Below, piece by piece: positions 1 to 9,070 of a DNA stretch of 64,000 bases (positions are counted from its first letter, which is position 1; each line of letters starts with the position of its first letter). The translations under genes and the position numbers were made by a program. The stretch spans positions 7,424 through 71,423 of the forward strand of contig DASCQF010000015.1 in assembly GCA_036012905.1 (NCBI GenBank). Reading direction: 5' to 3'. The DNA comes from NP936 sp002726085 (GTDB taxonomy: Bacteria; Acidobacteriota; Vicinamibacteria; Vicinamibacterales; UBA8438). The notes under the pieces are model-generated. The model ran no database searches, was not told the DNA's origin, and was given only the letters and a program-made list of their open reading frames with translations.

Positions 1-1294
1 ATTCCGCAACATCGTCTTCATCGGAGACAGCGGCGGAAACCAGGGTGGGCAACGAGCGGTGGCCGAGGCGCTCAACACAGAATGGAACGGCGGCCCGGTC
101 GTGGCGCATGTCCAGGAGTACTACGATTATGCCAGCGCCGCCCGCTATATGGCGTACCGGGGTCTGGTGGAGGGGGACGGTGACGGGCTCCATGACGACC
201 CGATCATCACGCTGAACATGTTCGCCACCGACCCGCGCTCGGTGCGCTACGAAGAGCGGCTCGCTGCCGGTCTGGCGACCATCAACGGGGTCTCGCTCGC
301 CGACCGCGTCGAGACGCTCGAGCGCGCACGCGAGGTGGTCACGTTCCGCGCGGACCACACCGTCGACGCTATCCGAAAGGCGATCGCGAATCGCGGCACT
401 CTGCCGGCCCAGCCGCGACCGGCCCGTGGGGGAGGCGGCGGTGGCGGTCAGGCACGCCAACGCCCGGCTCCCGACCCACGCACGATGGGCGGCGGTGACT
501 GCCGCGCCAACGCCTACAACTGCTCGGACACGCCGAACCCGCTTCCGGCGGCCGACACGGTGTGGCTCGAAGAGATGACCTGGATGGACGTCCGCGACGC
601 GATGGCCGCAGGCAAGACGACGGTCATCATCCCAACCGGCGGCATCGAGCCAAATGGGCCATGGCTCGTGACCGGCAAGCACAACTACGTGCTGCGGGCC
701 AACTGCGACGCTATTGCGCGCGACCTCGGCAACGCCGTCTGTGCGCCGGTCATGGAGCTGGTCCCCGAAGGGCAGACCGAGCCGCCGAGCGGCCACATGC
801 GCAGCCCCGGCACGCTGAGCCTGCGTCAGGAAACGTTCGAGGCGGTCCTGACCGACGTCGCGCACAGCCTGAAGGTGCACGGTTTCAAGCACATCGTGTT
901 CATCGGCGACAGCGGCGGCAACCGAAGCGGCATGGACAACGTCGCCACCGCGCTCTCGGCCATGTGGACCGGTGAAGCGACTGCCAGCCACATTTCCGAG
1001 TACTACCGGGCGCCGCCCGGCACCCCCAACGTGCTCCGCGACCTCGGCGTCACGCGGGAAGGGACGCCGGCCGACGGCCTGCACGACAACCCGACCATCA
1101 CGCTGAACATGATGCTGGACGACCCCCGTTCGGTTCGATGGGCGGAGCGGGTCGCCACCCGTCAGGCAGACATCGACGGCGTGTCGGTCGCCGACCTGGG
1201 GCGTTCACTCGAGCTGGCCAGGGCGGTGTCGGACGCACGCGCCAAACGCACGGCGGATGTGATCAGGACGCGGATCGCGGACCAAGCCCGGTAG
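1..1294 (+). CDS. Tandem creatininase-family amidohydrolase, 5' partial
   Basis: The gene runs in from the left edge: the frame is open from base 2, and the residues before the first internal GTG (59) still match the second repeat, so 59 is not the true start. Two creatininase-family (PF02633) modules lie in tandem. Of the first, only the C-terminal half is present (IVFIGDSGGN, then DGLHDDPIITLNM). The second is complete after a glycine-rich linker (PTGGIEPNG, IVFIGDSGGN, DGLHDNPTITLNM). The family holds metal-dependent amidohydrolases such as creatinine amidohydrolase. The usual E-x-H-G-P-H metal motif reads E-P-N-G-P-W here, so the metal site is not canonical and the substrate cannot be inferred. 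A signal peptide, if any, lies outside the window. Confidence 0.85.
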   Translation, partial: FRNIVFIGDSGGNQGGQRAVAEALNTEWNGGPVVAHVQEYYDYASAARYMAYRGLVEGDGDGLHDDPIITLNMFATDPRSVRYEERLAAGLATINGVSLADRVETLERAREVVTFRADHTVDAIRKAIANRGTLPAQPRPARGGGGGGGQARQRPAPDPRTMGGGDCRANAYNCSDTPNPLPAADTVWLEEMTWMDVRDAMAAGKTTVIIPTGGIEPNGPWLVTGKHNYVLRANCDAIARDLGNAVCAPVMELVPEGQTEPPSGHMRSPGTLSLRQETFEAVLTDVAHSLKVHGFKHIVFIGDSGGNRSGMDNVATALSAMWTGEATASHISEYYRAPPGTPNVLRDLGVTREGTPADGLHDNPTITLNMMLDDPRSVRWAERVATRQADIDGVSVADLGRSLELARAVSDARAKRTADVIRTRIADQAR

Positions 1295-1304
1295 CGGGGC
1301 GGGT

Positions 1305-1586
1305 CTAGGACTGTTCTTCCGGAGACGACGGTTCCCCCTCGGCCCGGCCCTCACGCTCGACTTCGATCGAGCAGTCGGTCAGCAGCGCGGTGATGGCGCC
1401 AACCGCGGCCAGCACGGGCGCGAACACCGCGCCGACGACACCGACGGTCAGCGGAAACTCGGCCACGACATGCCCATTGTGGTGAACGCGAACGCGCCGG
1501 ATGTTGCCCTCCTCCAGCAATCTCTTCAGCTTATCGCGGACGACACTGCCCTTTTCCTCGACTGTTTCCCACCAGGTGTTTGTCAC
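1305..1586 (-). CDS. DUF4342 domain-containing protein
   Basis: A protein of about 93 residues matching DUF4342 along its length: an N-terminal amphipathic part (VEEKGSVVRDKLKRLLEEGN), a short beta-strand region, then the family's hydrophobic signature FPLTVGVVGAVFAPVLAAVG, and an acidic tail. The family is small, widespread and of unknown function, probably membrane-associated through the hydrophobic segment. I chose the GTG at 1586 because a GAGGAG ribosome-binding site lies 7 nt upstream; the in-frame TTG at 1601 would place the RBS inside the coding region. It is convergent with the creatininase gene, 10 bp from its stop. Confidence 0.8.
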   Translation of the reverse strand: MTNTWWETVEEKGSVVRDKLKRLLEEGNIRRVRVHHNGHVVAEFPLTVGVVGAVFAPVLAAVGAITALLTDCSIEVEREGRAEGEPSSPEEQS

Positions 1587-1999
1587 GGCTCTTCTCCTCA
1601 ATCCTCAACAGCTACGCTGAAACAGCATCGCGTGGAAGGCTTTACGGCTGTTGGACTGGGAGCATGTCCAACTCTTCACGACCGCTGAGAACCGTCTGGA
1701 ACCGATTTTCATCCAGGTTACATTCATGCCGGTTCACGGCCCACCCGCCGGAACAATGAAGTCCGTTCTTCGCCCTCTGTATCCTTATACGCAAGGTACG
1801 GCTCGCTGATTCGCCATGGCGGCCAGATGTGACGCCATCAACCATGGATAATCCGGCGACGACCCTCGACAGAACCCGCTCACCACAACCGGCGGCCAGC
1901 TGGGCGGCCGCGGAACCACCCGTGCCTGATTTCACCGCAGCTCATAGCCAACAACCGGCACGATTTGGCGCTCGGCGCCATTGCGCCGAGAATGGTGCC
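1587..1999. other. Intergenic stretch with one hairpin
   Basis: About 410 bp between the divergent DUF4342 and EVE genes. Frames across it show no family resemblance. One clear hairpin sits at 1650-1672 (GTTGGAC, 9-nt loop, GTCCAAC), without a T-tract on either side. Promoters for both neighbours should lie here, but I see no convincing -35/-10 pair. Confidence 0.4.
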
Positions 2000-2515
2000 A
2001 TGGCACGGCGTTACTGGTTGATGAAATGTGAGCCGAGCGCCTACAACATCGGCGACCTGGCTCGCGATGGACACACCTGCTGGGAGGGCGTGCGGAACTA
2101 TCAGGCGCGCAACATCATGCGCGACGAGATGCGGGTGGGAGACGGCGTGCTGTTCTACGCTTCGAACGCCGACCCGACTGGCGTCACTGGGCTCGCCACG
2201 ATCGCCAAGACCGGTTATCCGGATCACTTCGCCTGGAAGAAGGGGCACAAGTACTTCGACGCCCGCAGCACCAAGGCGGCGCCAGTCTGGTACATGGTGG
2301 ACCTCACGTTCGTTGAGCGGTTTGCCGACACCGTCACGCTCGCGACGCTGAAGGCCACTCGTGGCCTCGGAAAAATGGTGGTCACGCAGAGGGGCAGCCG
2401 CCTGTCGGTGCAACCGGTCACAAAGGCCGAGTATGACGTCGTCGTTCGACTTGGCCGGAAGACGGCACACACCGGCGTTTCGAGGCCGGGTGGACAGTCG
2501 GCAGCACGGCGCTGA
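2000..2515 (+). CDS. EVE domain-containing protein
   Basis: A cytosolic protein of 171 residues. It starts MARRYWLMKCEPSAYNI and keeps the EVE core: WLMKCEP, TCWEGVRNYQARNIMR, VGDGVLFYASN, GVTGLATIAK, Y-D-xx-S, APVWYMVDLTFV. EVE domains resemble YTH/PUA folds and bind modified bases in nucleic acids; the bacterial thymocyte-nuclear-protein-1-like members are single-domain, as here. The ATG at 2000 is chosen because homology begins there; the frame is open upstream to 1829, but that sequence looks non-coding and no strong RBS distinguishes the two. The C-terminal ~15 residues are low-complexity. Confidence 0.85.
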   Translation: MARRYWLMKCEPSAYNIGDLARDGHTCWEGVRNYQARNIMRDEMRVGDGVLFYASNADPTGVTGLATIAKTGYPDHFAWKKGHKYFDARSTKAAPVWYMVDLTFVERFADTVTLATLKATRGLGKMVVTQRGSRLSVQPVTKAEYDVVVRLGRKTAHTGVSRPGGQSAARR

Positions 2516-2642
2516 CACGACGCACTCCCGCTGGCGTCGCGTGGATGGATGCGATAGGGTCGTCAGGTAGGGTTGGTGTCACGTCGCGTCATCTCCTCAT
2601 CGCAACATGTGCGGGCTTCCTTGGAGAAGGAATTCGATACCG

Positions 2643-3644
2643 GTGCAGAACGCGTCGAAGCTCATCTGGATTTCATTGGCCATCGCGGCCCTGTTCATCG
2701 GCTGCCGGCCGTCTCCCCAACGTCTGACGGTCGGGTCGCTGAGCCTTTTCGGGGGTGACGAACGCCTGGCGATAGACGTGACTGAGCGTCTCACGGCCAA
2801 TCTCTACGACCGATCCGTGATATACACTCACAGCGACGCTGAAGGCCATAGCGAGCGGCTCGAGGACCTTGCCGTCGGTCTGGTCGAAACCGAGGTCGAC
2901 CTCATCTTCGCGTATTCCACACCGGCGGCCGAAGCCGCGAAGCGAGCCGTAGCCGGCACCGACGTACCGGTCATCTTCGCGCTTGTGGATGACCCGGTCC
3001 AGGCCGGACTCGTGACCTCGCTGGACAACCCCGAAGGTCAGGTCACCGGGGTCATGACGCTGGCGCTGCCCCTTGCGGGCAAAGCGGTGGACACGCTGAT
3101 TCGCATCGACCCGGATGTGGAGCGGGCTCTCCTGCTCCGGACCCCGAATCCTGCATACGACCGGATCGTCGAGGCCTATCGCATCGCGGCCAGGCAGGCA
3201 GGACTCGACTTGTCGCTGGTGGAAGTGGACACGCCAGGCGAGGCGGCGCAAGCGTATCTGGACGCCGCTGCAGGCCGATTTGATGCCGTCATCGAGTCGC
3301 CTGAGTCGGAGATCCGGCACGCGGGGCTGTCTCTCGGGGCGCTGTCTGCGCGGGACGGGATTCCCGCTATCAGTGCGTCCGGGCGGGGCGACAGCGCCAC
3401 CATCGCCTATGAGACAGACCTGGAGTCACTGGTTGACCAACTGGCATTCCTGGGGGAAAAGTTGCTCAACGGCACTGCCCAGGCCCCGCTTCCGGTGGAA
3501 ATCCCTCGGCGTTTCAAGCTCCGGCTGTTCACCGATCGCGCCGCCCACATCGGCTACACGTTCTCCGACTCGGCGCTGATGCTGGCCGACGACATCGTCG
3601 ATCTCGAACAGGATGGCGTCGCCGAGTCGCCCTCGCGATGGTAA
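2643..3644 (+). CDS. ABC transporter substrate-binding lipoprotein (PF04392-type)
   Basis: About 333 residues. A hydrophobic N-terminus ending ALFIGC suggests lipidation, although Phe at -3 is unusual. The body fits the ABC_sub_bind family (tryptophan/amino-acid-type binding proteins): TVGSLSLFGGD, DLIFAYSTPAAEAAKRAV, VPVIFALVDDPVQAGLV, GQVTGVMTLALPLAGKAVDTL, a central lobe, and SATIAYETDLESLVDQLA near the end. Start choice is uncertain: GTG 2643 has GGAGAAGG 12 nt upstream, while ATG 2607 has none. No permease or ATPase gene lies next to it, so the transporter partner and ligand are unknown. Confidence 0.75.
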   Translation: MQNASKLIWISLAIAALFIGCRPSPQRLTVGSLSLFGGDERLAIDVTERLTANLYDRSVIYTHSDAEGHSERLEDLAVGLVETEVDLIFAYSTPAAEAAKRAVAGTDVPVIFALVDDPVQAGLVTSLDNPEGQVTGVMTLALPLAGKAVDTLIRIDPDVERALLLRTPNPAYDRIVEAYRIAARQAGLDLSLVEVDTPGEAAQAYLDAAAGRFDAVIESPESEIRHAGLSLGALSARDGIPAISASGRGDSATIAYETDLESLVDQLAFLGEKLLNGTAQAPLPVEIPRRFKLRLFTDRAAHIGYTFSDSALMLADDIVDLEQDGVAESPSRW

Positions 3645-3701
3645 CCGCAGCCACTCACTGACGGCCTGCCCACGAGGCACAGAAAAACGCGCCCGGAACT
3701 G

Positions 3702-5153
3702 CTACTGGTTCTCGTTGGTCGACGTCCCGATCGCCTTCAGCACCTCCCGGGTTAGACCCCAGCGGTCGAAGCCCTGACGGCCGTAGTCGAGCCCCCGCCG
3801 CACGATGACCAGGTCGTGCGTGGGCACGACGACCACATACTGGCCTCGGTTCCCGGAGGTCGAGTAGGCGTCCTTCGGCACGTCGTCGCGGTTCTCTGGC
3901 ACGAGCCACCACTGACCGCCATACTGACCGCCGCGGCCTACTGTCGCCGGGGCCGGCGTCCGGACGAAATCGATCCACTCCTCGGACAGCAGCCGCTCCC
4001 CATTCCACACGCCGTTCTGCAGATAGAGCATGCCGAACCGCGCCAGGTCGCGCGCGTTGGTATAGACCTGAGAACTGAAGATGAAATCGCCAAACCGATC
4101 GGTGCTGACCAGCGTGTTCCGCATGCCGATCTTGTCAAGCAGCGCGCGCCGCGGGAACTCGCGATAGGCCCGCTCGTCCCCCAGCACCTGCTTCATCTTG
4201 TAGACGGCCAGCAGCGTGTCGTAATTCTCGTAGTCCCAGTTGGTGCCCGGCTCGCGAATCAGCGCCTGGCGCAGGGCGCCCCGCACCGAGCTCGCACCGG
4301 CCCAGTAGGACATCCCGGACCCCGTCGCATACTCGAGCCCGCCGTTGTCAATCGTGTCCAGTCCGCTCGACATGTTCAACACGTGCCGCAGTGTGATGGC
4401 GCTGCGCGGGTCGCTCCCCGCAGAACGCGTGCGAGGCAACCACTCCAGGCCGAGCGGCTCATCGAGCTGCATCTTCCCCTGGTCGACGAGCATCCCGATC
4501 AAGGTCACGGCGATGCTCTTTGCCGTCGACCAGGTGCGGGTTCGGGTCGATATCTCCATTCCGGGCGCGTAACGCTCGTGGATAATCTGCCCGTTGTGCA
4601 CTACCAGCAGACTCAAGGTGACCTGCTCGCGTGACTCGCGGTCGAACGCCCAGTTCGATGCCGCATCGAGGGCCACCGGGTTTACACCGGTCGGCAGCGA
4701 GGTGTCGGTGACCAGATCGCCATCCGGCCAGGCGATGGTCGCCGGGTCGCCCGGCGGATACGGCAACGCGAGCTCCGGGAGACGCTCGATATCCTCGAAG
4801 GTCTGGTCCGGGGCAAGAATGACACACCCGATCCCCTCGCGGAACGCGGCCCGCATGACGGGCGTGGCGCCGGCGGCGCCGATGGCCACCGCTTGTCGCG
4901 TTTCGTTGATCACGTAGTCGCCGCCGCTCGGGGTGCCGATCGGCTCGGGGAGGAACGCGAGCTCCTGGGCGAAGACGTTCTCGATCGAGCGGTTGCCCGT
5001 AAAGAGCCCGTTGCACATGAACACCGCCTGCTGTCCGCGGCGGATCATGTTCCGCTGAGGCTTCCAGTAGTCGTAGCTCTCCTCCTGCTGGGCCACGGCG
5101 GACACTGGCACCAGCAGCGCGAGCGCGATGAGTGCGGCTAGCAAGCTCTTCAT
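3702..5153 (-). CDS. Secreted serine hydrolase, beta-lactamase/class C family
   Basis: 483 residues with a standard signal peptide (MKSLLAALIALALLVPVSAVAQ). The S-x-x-K motif appears as TWSTAKSIAV, a Y-x-N-type motif as DYENYDTLLAVYKM, and the C-terminal strand as TSGNRGQYVVVVP, all typical of the beta-lactamase-related serine hydrolases (PF00144, EstB/DD-peptidase-like). It should act in the periplasm on an ester or peptide; the substrate is not predictable. An extra N-terminal domain of ~150 residues precedes the catalytic part. The start has a GGGAGG RBS 6 nt upstream and a TATAAT -10 at 5191-5196. Confidence 0.9.
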   Translation of the reverse strand: MKSLLAALIALALLVPVSAVAQQEESYDYWKPQRNMIRRGQQAVFMCNGLFTGNRSIENVFAQELAFLPEPIGTPSGGDYVINETRQAVAIGAAGATPVMRAAFREGIGCVILAPDQTFEDIERLPELALPYPPGDPATIAWPDGDLVTDTSLPTGVNPVALDAASNWAFDRESREQVTLSLLVVHNGQIIHERYAPGMEISTRTRTWSTAKSIAVTLIGMLVDQGKMQLDEPLGLEWLPRTRSAGSDPRSAITLRHVLNMSSGLDTIDNGGLEYATGSGMSYWAGASSVRGALRQALIREPGTNWDYENYDTLLAVYKMKQVLGDERAYREFPRRALLDKIGMRNTLVSTDRFGDFIFSSQVYTNARDLARFGMLYLQNGVWNGERLLSEEWIDFVRTPAPATVGRGGQYGGQWWLVPENRDDVPKDAYSTSGNRGQYVVVVPTHDLVIVRRGLDYGRQGFDRWGLTREVLKAIGTSTNENQ

Positions 5154-5190
5154 CGAGACCTCCCTCTCGTCATGACAATGTAGACGCCCG

Positions 5191-5196
5191 ATTATA
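5191..5196 (-). promoter_or_regulatory. Candidate -10 box for the serine hydrolase gene
   Basis: A perfect TATAAT on the minus strand, 37 nt upstream of the ATG at 5153, leaving a short 5' leader that contains the GGGAGG RBS. No good -35 is visible at 16-18 bp, so this may be a weak or activator-dependent promoter. Confidence 0.45.
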
Positions 5197-5234
5197 CCGC
5201 CGTGAGCAAAGAATCGTGGGTCAGGGGGCCTACC

Positions 5235-6518
5235 TCAGAGACCCATCAGACCGGGCTGCTCGATGAACGACCGTAGCGCCGCCAGCAACTCGGCGCCGAC
5301 GGCGCCGTCAATCACGCGATGGTCGGCCGACAGGGTGCACGCCATGCGGGTGCCGACCGTCACGGCGTCGTCGGCCACGATCGGCCGCTTGACGGCGGCC
5401 CCCACCCCAAGGATGCAGCTCTGTGGCGGATTCACGATGGCATACAGGCTCTCGACCCCGTACATCCCGAGGTTCGAGATGGTGAACGTGCCCCCGCTGT
5501 ATTCCTCCGGCGTCAACGTCCCCTCACGCGCGCGCGCCACCAGGGCCCTGGTCTCCCGAGCGATTGCGCTGAGGTCCTTGCTGTCCGCCGCCCGGACAAT
5601 TGGCGTAATCAGCCCCGTCGGGGTGTTCACCGCCACGGCGATGTTCACCGCATCGTAGATCCGGACTGCCCCGTCGGCCCACGTCGAGTTGGCCTGGGGC
5701 ACCTTGCGGAGCGCGAGCGCGGCAGCGCAGACCACGACGTCGGTCAGCGTCGGGGCAACGTCCCCACCGTGTTCCTTTTCCTTCATGCGGGCCAACGCGG
5801 CGAGCGCCGCGCCCACCCCGCAGTCGATGCGCAAATAGAAGTGCGGCACCGCCTGCTTGGCCTGCTGGAGGCGGGCTGCCGTCACACGCCGCATAGCGGT
5901 CAGCGTGTGCTCCCTGTAGGCACCATCCGCGCTGCCAGGAGCTTCCGGCCCGTCAGGCTCGTCGGCCACCGGAGTCGGCACGGTGGGCGACGCGGCGGCA
6001 GCTGGCATTGCGCCACGACGGACCGCCAGCGCCCGGTCGATGTCCGACTTGCCAATCCGACCACCGCGACCCGTGCCACGAATCGTCGACAGATCCAGCC
6101 CGGCTGCCGCCGCCATCCGGCGCGCCATCGGGCTGGCAACCGCCGCCGGTCCGTCTCCCGTGGCGGAAGTCGGCATTTGAATCGGACCAGCCGGCTCGCG
6201 CGGCACCGCGAGCGCCTCATCCGGGACCGGCTTTGGTGTCACAACCACCGGCGTGGCAGTCTGGCCATCCGCCTCGTCGGCGATAAGCGCCAGGAGCGCT
6301 CCCGCTTCGAGCCCATCGGTGCCGGCGGCGACATGAATCGCATGGACGATGCCGGAGGCCGGTGCCTCGAGCTCCACGTTCGTCTTGTCGGTTTCCACCT
6401 CGACGATCGGCTCGCCCGCCTCGACCCGGTCACCTTCCTGTTTCAACCAGATACTGAGCTTGACCGAGGTCACGGCGTCGGCCAGCTGTGGAAGACGGAG
6501 CTCGGTGGTTGCCGGCAT
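5235..6518 (-). CDS. Dihydrolipoamide acyltransferase, E2 of a 2-oxoacid dehydrogenase complex
   Basis: 427 residues with the full E2 layout: one N-terminal lipoyl domain (~residues 5-80) with the lipoylated lysine in VETDKTNVE, a Pro/Ala-rich linker, a peripheral subunit-binding domain (SPMARRMAAAAGLDL...GKSDIDRAL), a second linker, and the acyltransferase core ending in the catalytic ADHRVIDGA (H-x-x-x-D-G). The enzyme moves the acyl group from E1 to CoA. The start at 6518 (MPATTEL) is set by homology; the open frame upstream runs through a heptad repeat. It lies downstream of E1 (gap 181 bp). No E3 is in the window. Pyruvate is likeliest as substrate because of the AceE-type E1. Confidence 0.92.
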   Translation of the reverse strand: MPATTELRLPQLADAVTSVKLSIWLKQEGDRVEAGEPIVEVETDKTNVELEAPASGIVHAIHVAAGTDGLEAGALLALIADEADGQTATPVVVTPKPVPDEALAVPREPAGPIQMPTSATGDGPAAVASPMARRMAAAAGLDLSTIRGTGRGGRIGKSDIDRALAVRRGAMPAAAASPTVPTPVADEPDGPEAPGSADGAYREHTLTAMRRVTAARLQQAKQAVPHFYLRIDCGVGAALAALARMKEKEHGGDVAPTLTDVVVCAAALALRKVPQANSTWADGAVRIYDAVNIAVAVNTPTGLITPIVRAADSKDLSAIARETRALVARAREGTLTPEEYSGGTFTISNLGMYGVESLYAIVNPPQSCILGVGAAVKRPIVADDAVTVGTRMACTLSADHRVIDGAVGAELLAALRSFIEQPGLMGL

Positions 6519-6541
6519 CGCTCTGTTCACCCGATGCTCGA

Positions 6542-6690
6542 AGGAGGTAGGAGGCAGGAGGCAGGAGGCAGGAGACAGTATGAAACCGGACGGCTTCGCC
6601 AGCATCGGTTTATGATTCAGAGCGCCTCGGCACCGCTGAAGACGGCGGAGCCCTCCGGCGATCTCCTGCCTCGTGCCTCCTGCCTCCTTA
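6542..6690. repeat. Pair of inverted 7-bp-period repeats between E1 and E2
   Basis: Five AGGAGGC-type heptads at 6542-6578 and four CTCCTGC-type heptads at 6663-6690, which are reverse complements of each other. They flank 84 bp of non-coding sequence, so the transcript could fold into a long hairpin between the E1 stop (6700) and the E2 start (6518). Related heptads occur at other gene borders in the window. Confidence 0.8.
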
Positions 6691-6699
6691 GCACCGTCA

Positions 6700-9036
6700 T
6701 CACCCTCCGACACATAGCCTCGCGGCAGCGTCCAGTATCGCGTCCGCATCCAGCTCATAGGCGTGATAGAGATCCTGGACGTCACCCGACTGTCCGAACT
6801 GGGTCACCCCGAGCGGCAGCACACGGTGGGGTCCGACCGACCCGATCCAGGACAGGGTTGCCGGATGCCCGTCGAGCACCGTGACGAGGCCAGCCGTTGG
6901 CGCCAGCGGCCGCAACAATTCGTGTACATGCGTCTGCTCGACATCGCCGGTCTTCGATCCGCGCATCCAATCCTGCTGCAGCCGACCGGCCGAGGTCACG
7001 ACGAGCAGCCCCGCCCCAGGAATGTCCTCGACGATGTGGCGGTGTGCCTCGTGCGCTTCGGAGACCACCGCGCCGGAGACGACGAACGCGAGCTCGGCGC
7101 CAGGTGCCGGCGGCACCAGCCAGTACCCGCCATCCACAATCTCGCATCGGGCGTTTGGCGTCAGCTCGCGGCGGGGCTGGGTGAGCGGCCGGGTCGACAA
7201 CCGCAAGTAGACCGCACCGCCGTTGTCCGCCTGGATGTGCTCGAAGCTCCAGCGCAGAATCTCCGCCAGCTCGTCGACATACGCCGGTTCGAACGCGGTC
7301 AGTCCAGGCTGCCCGAGCCCAATCAGGGGTGTCAGCACCGACTGGTGCGCGCCACCTTCGGGCGCAAGGCTCACGCCGGACGGCGTGGCGACCAGAATGA
7401 ACCGTGCGTCCTGATAGCAGGCATAGTTCAGCGCGTCGAGCCCGCGGCTGATGAATGGGTCATACAGCGTGCCCACTGGCAGCAGCCGCGCACCAAACAA
7501 CGGTGCGGTCAGCCCGAGCGCCGCCAGCAGCACGAACAGGTTGTTCTCGGCGATGCCGAGCTCGAGATGCTGCCCGTTCGGCCCCATCGACCAGTCCTGC
7601 GCCGAGAGCGGCCGGTCCTCGTGAAAGACATCGACCTGCGTCGACTGCGAGAAGATCCCGCGCCGATTGACCCACCCGCCGAGATTGGTGGACACCGTCA
7701 CGTCGGGCGAGGTGGTCACAATGCGATCGGCCAGGTCCGGGTGGCGCCGCGCGATATCCGCCAGCACGCGACCGAAGCCGGCCTGGGTTGACAGGTGGTC
7801 GCCGGGCGGAACCGTCAGCGCCGCCGGCACCGGCACCCGTGGCGCCCGGTGGTTGCGCCTGGCGGGCTGGTTGAACGGCACTGTGTCGAGGAACGCACGC
7901 AGTTCCTGCTCCGGCACGTCGAGCCCGGCAAACGGCTCCCACTCCTCGCCCTCGGCTATGCCCATCCCTGCCCGCAACGCCTCGATCTGGGCCGGCGTCG
8001 TCAACCCGGAGTGGTTGTCTTTGTGGCCTTCGAACGGGAGCCCATAGCCCTTGATGGTGTAGGCGATGAAACAGGTTGGCGTCTCGTCATCCGCGGCGGC
8101 GTGAAACGCCTCGCGCACCGCCGCGACGTCGTGCCCCGCGAGGTTGGTCATCAGCCGGTGCAGCGCCCGGTCGTCATGCTCGTCGAGCAACTCCCGGATA
8201 CCCGAAGTGTCGCCCAGGTCCCGCTCGAGTCGGGACCGCCACGCCGCCCCGCCCTGGTAGGCGAGCGCCGAGTACGCCGAGTTCGGACAGTCGTCGATCC
8301 AAGACCGCAACGCGTCGCCTCCCCGCCGGGCGAACGCCGCATCGAGCCGCTTGCCGTATTTCAGCGTGACGACCCGCCATTCCATCGTCTTGAACACCGT
8401 GTCGAGCCGATTGAAGAACCGGTCGGCCACGATCGCATCGAGACTCTGGCGGTTGTAGTCGATGATCCACCAGACGTTGGTGACATGGTGCTTCCACGAC
8501 TCGAGGAGCGCCTCGAAGACGTTTCCTTCGTCGAACTCGGCGTCCCCCGCCACTGCAACCATTCGCCCGGGTGGTGTGTCTGCGGCCACGAGCCGCCGCT
8601 TGCGAAGGAACGCCTGGGCGAGCGCCGCGAAGCTGGTCATGGCGACACCCATGCCGACCGACCCGGTCGAAATGTCCACGTCGTCGCGGTCTTTGGTGCG
8701 CGACGGGTAGGACTGGGCGCCGCCGAAGGCGCGGAACCGCTCGAGCTGGTCCCGCGACTGCCGGCCGAAGAGATACTGGATGGCGTGGTAGACCGGGCTG
8801 CCGTGGGGCTTGACCGCCACACGGTCGATCGGGCGCAAGACGTCGAAGTACAGCGCCGTCATCAGCGTCACCATCGACGCACAGGAAGCCTGATGACCGC
8901 CGACCTTGAGTCCGTCACGGCTCGGGCGCACGTGGTTCGCGTGGTGGATCATCCACGTGCTGAGCCAGAGAACCTTCTGCGCGAGCGCCGTCAGACACGA
9001 CCCGACACGTGCTGGCGCGAGCTGCGAACCTTCCAC
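6700..9036 (-). CDS. aceE: Pyruvate dehydrogenase E1, homodimeric (AceE/transketolase-like)
   Basis: 778 residues carrying all three thiamine-enzyme domains in one chain, as in AceE. The N-terminal part has WMIHHANHVRPSRDG, VKPHGSPVYHAIQYL and DISTGSVGMGVA. The ThDP motif is the stretch from GDAEFDEGN to WWIIDYN, and the pyrimidine-domain glutamate lies in LELGIAENNLF. It decarboxylates a 2-oxoacid and passes the acyl group to the lipoyl arm of the E2 gene just downstream. It is about 100 residues shorter than typical AceE, mostly at the N-terminus. The start is a GTG at 9036 without a clear RBS, so the true start could be slightly different. Homology to transketolase is general; the adjacent E2 supports the dehydrogenase role. 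Confidence 0.88.
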   Translation of the reverse strand: MEGSQLAPARVGSCLTALAQKVLWLSTWMIHHANHVRPSRDGLKVGGHQASCASMVTLMTALYFDVLRPIDRVAVKPHGSPVYHAIQYLFGRQSRDQLERFRAFGGAQSYPSRTKDRDDVDISTGSVGMGVAMTSFAALAQAFLRKRRLVAADTPPGRMVAVAGDAEFDEGNVFEALLESWKHHVTNVWWIIDYNRQSLDAIVADRFFNRLDTVFKTMEWRVVTLKYGKRLDAAFARRGGDALRSWIDDCPNSAYSALAYQGGAAWRSRLERDLGDTSGIRELLDEHDDRALHRLMTNLAGHDVAAVREAFHAAADDETPTCFIAYTIKGYGLPFEGHKDNHSGLTTPAQIEALRAGMGIAEGEEWEPFAGLDVPEQELRAFLDTVPFNQPARRNHRAPRVPVPAALTVPPGDHLSTQAGFGRVLADIARRHPDLADRIVTTSPDVTVSTNLGGWVNRRGIFSQSTQVDVFHEDRPLSAQDWSMGPNGQHLELGIAENNLFVLLAALGLTAPLFGARLLPVGTLYDPFISRGLDALNYACYQDARFILVATPSGVSLAPEGGAHQSVLTPLIGLGQPGLTAFEPAYVDELAEILRWSFEHIQADNGGAVYLRLSTRPLTQPRRELTPNARCEIVDGGYWLVPPAPGAELAFVVSGAVVSEAHEAHRHIVEDIPGAGLLVVTSAGRLQQDWMRGSKTGDVEQTHVHELLRPLAPTAGLVTVLDGHPATLSWIGSVGPHRVLPLGVTQFGQSGDVQDLYHAYELDADAILDAAARLCVGG

Positions 9037-9070
9037 TGGAACGCTGAGCGCTACTCATTGCACGGTATCG

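Noticed and set aside
1829..1999. N-terminal extension of the EVE protein
   Set aside because: Open frame, but without family similarity; homology starts at 2000.
6519..6785. N-terminal extension of E2
   Set aside because: It is encoded by the heptad repeat and its spacer, and overlaps the end of E1; the lipoyl domain begins directly after 6518.
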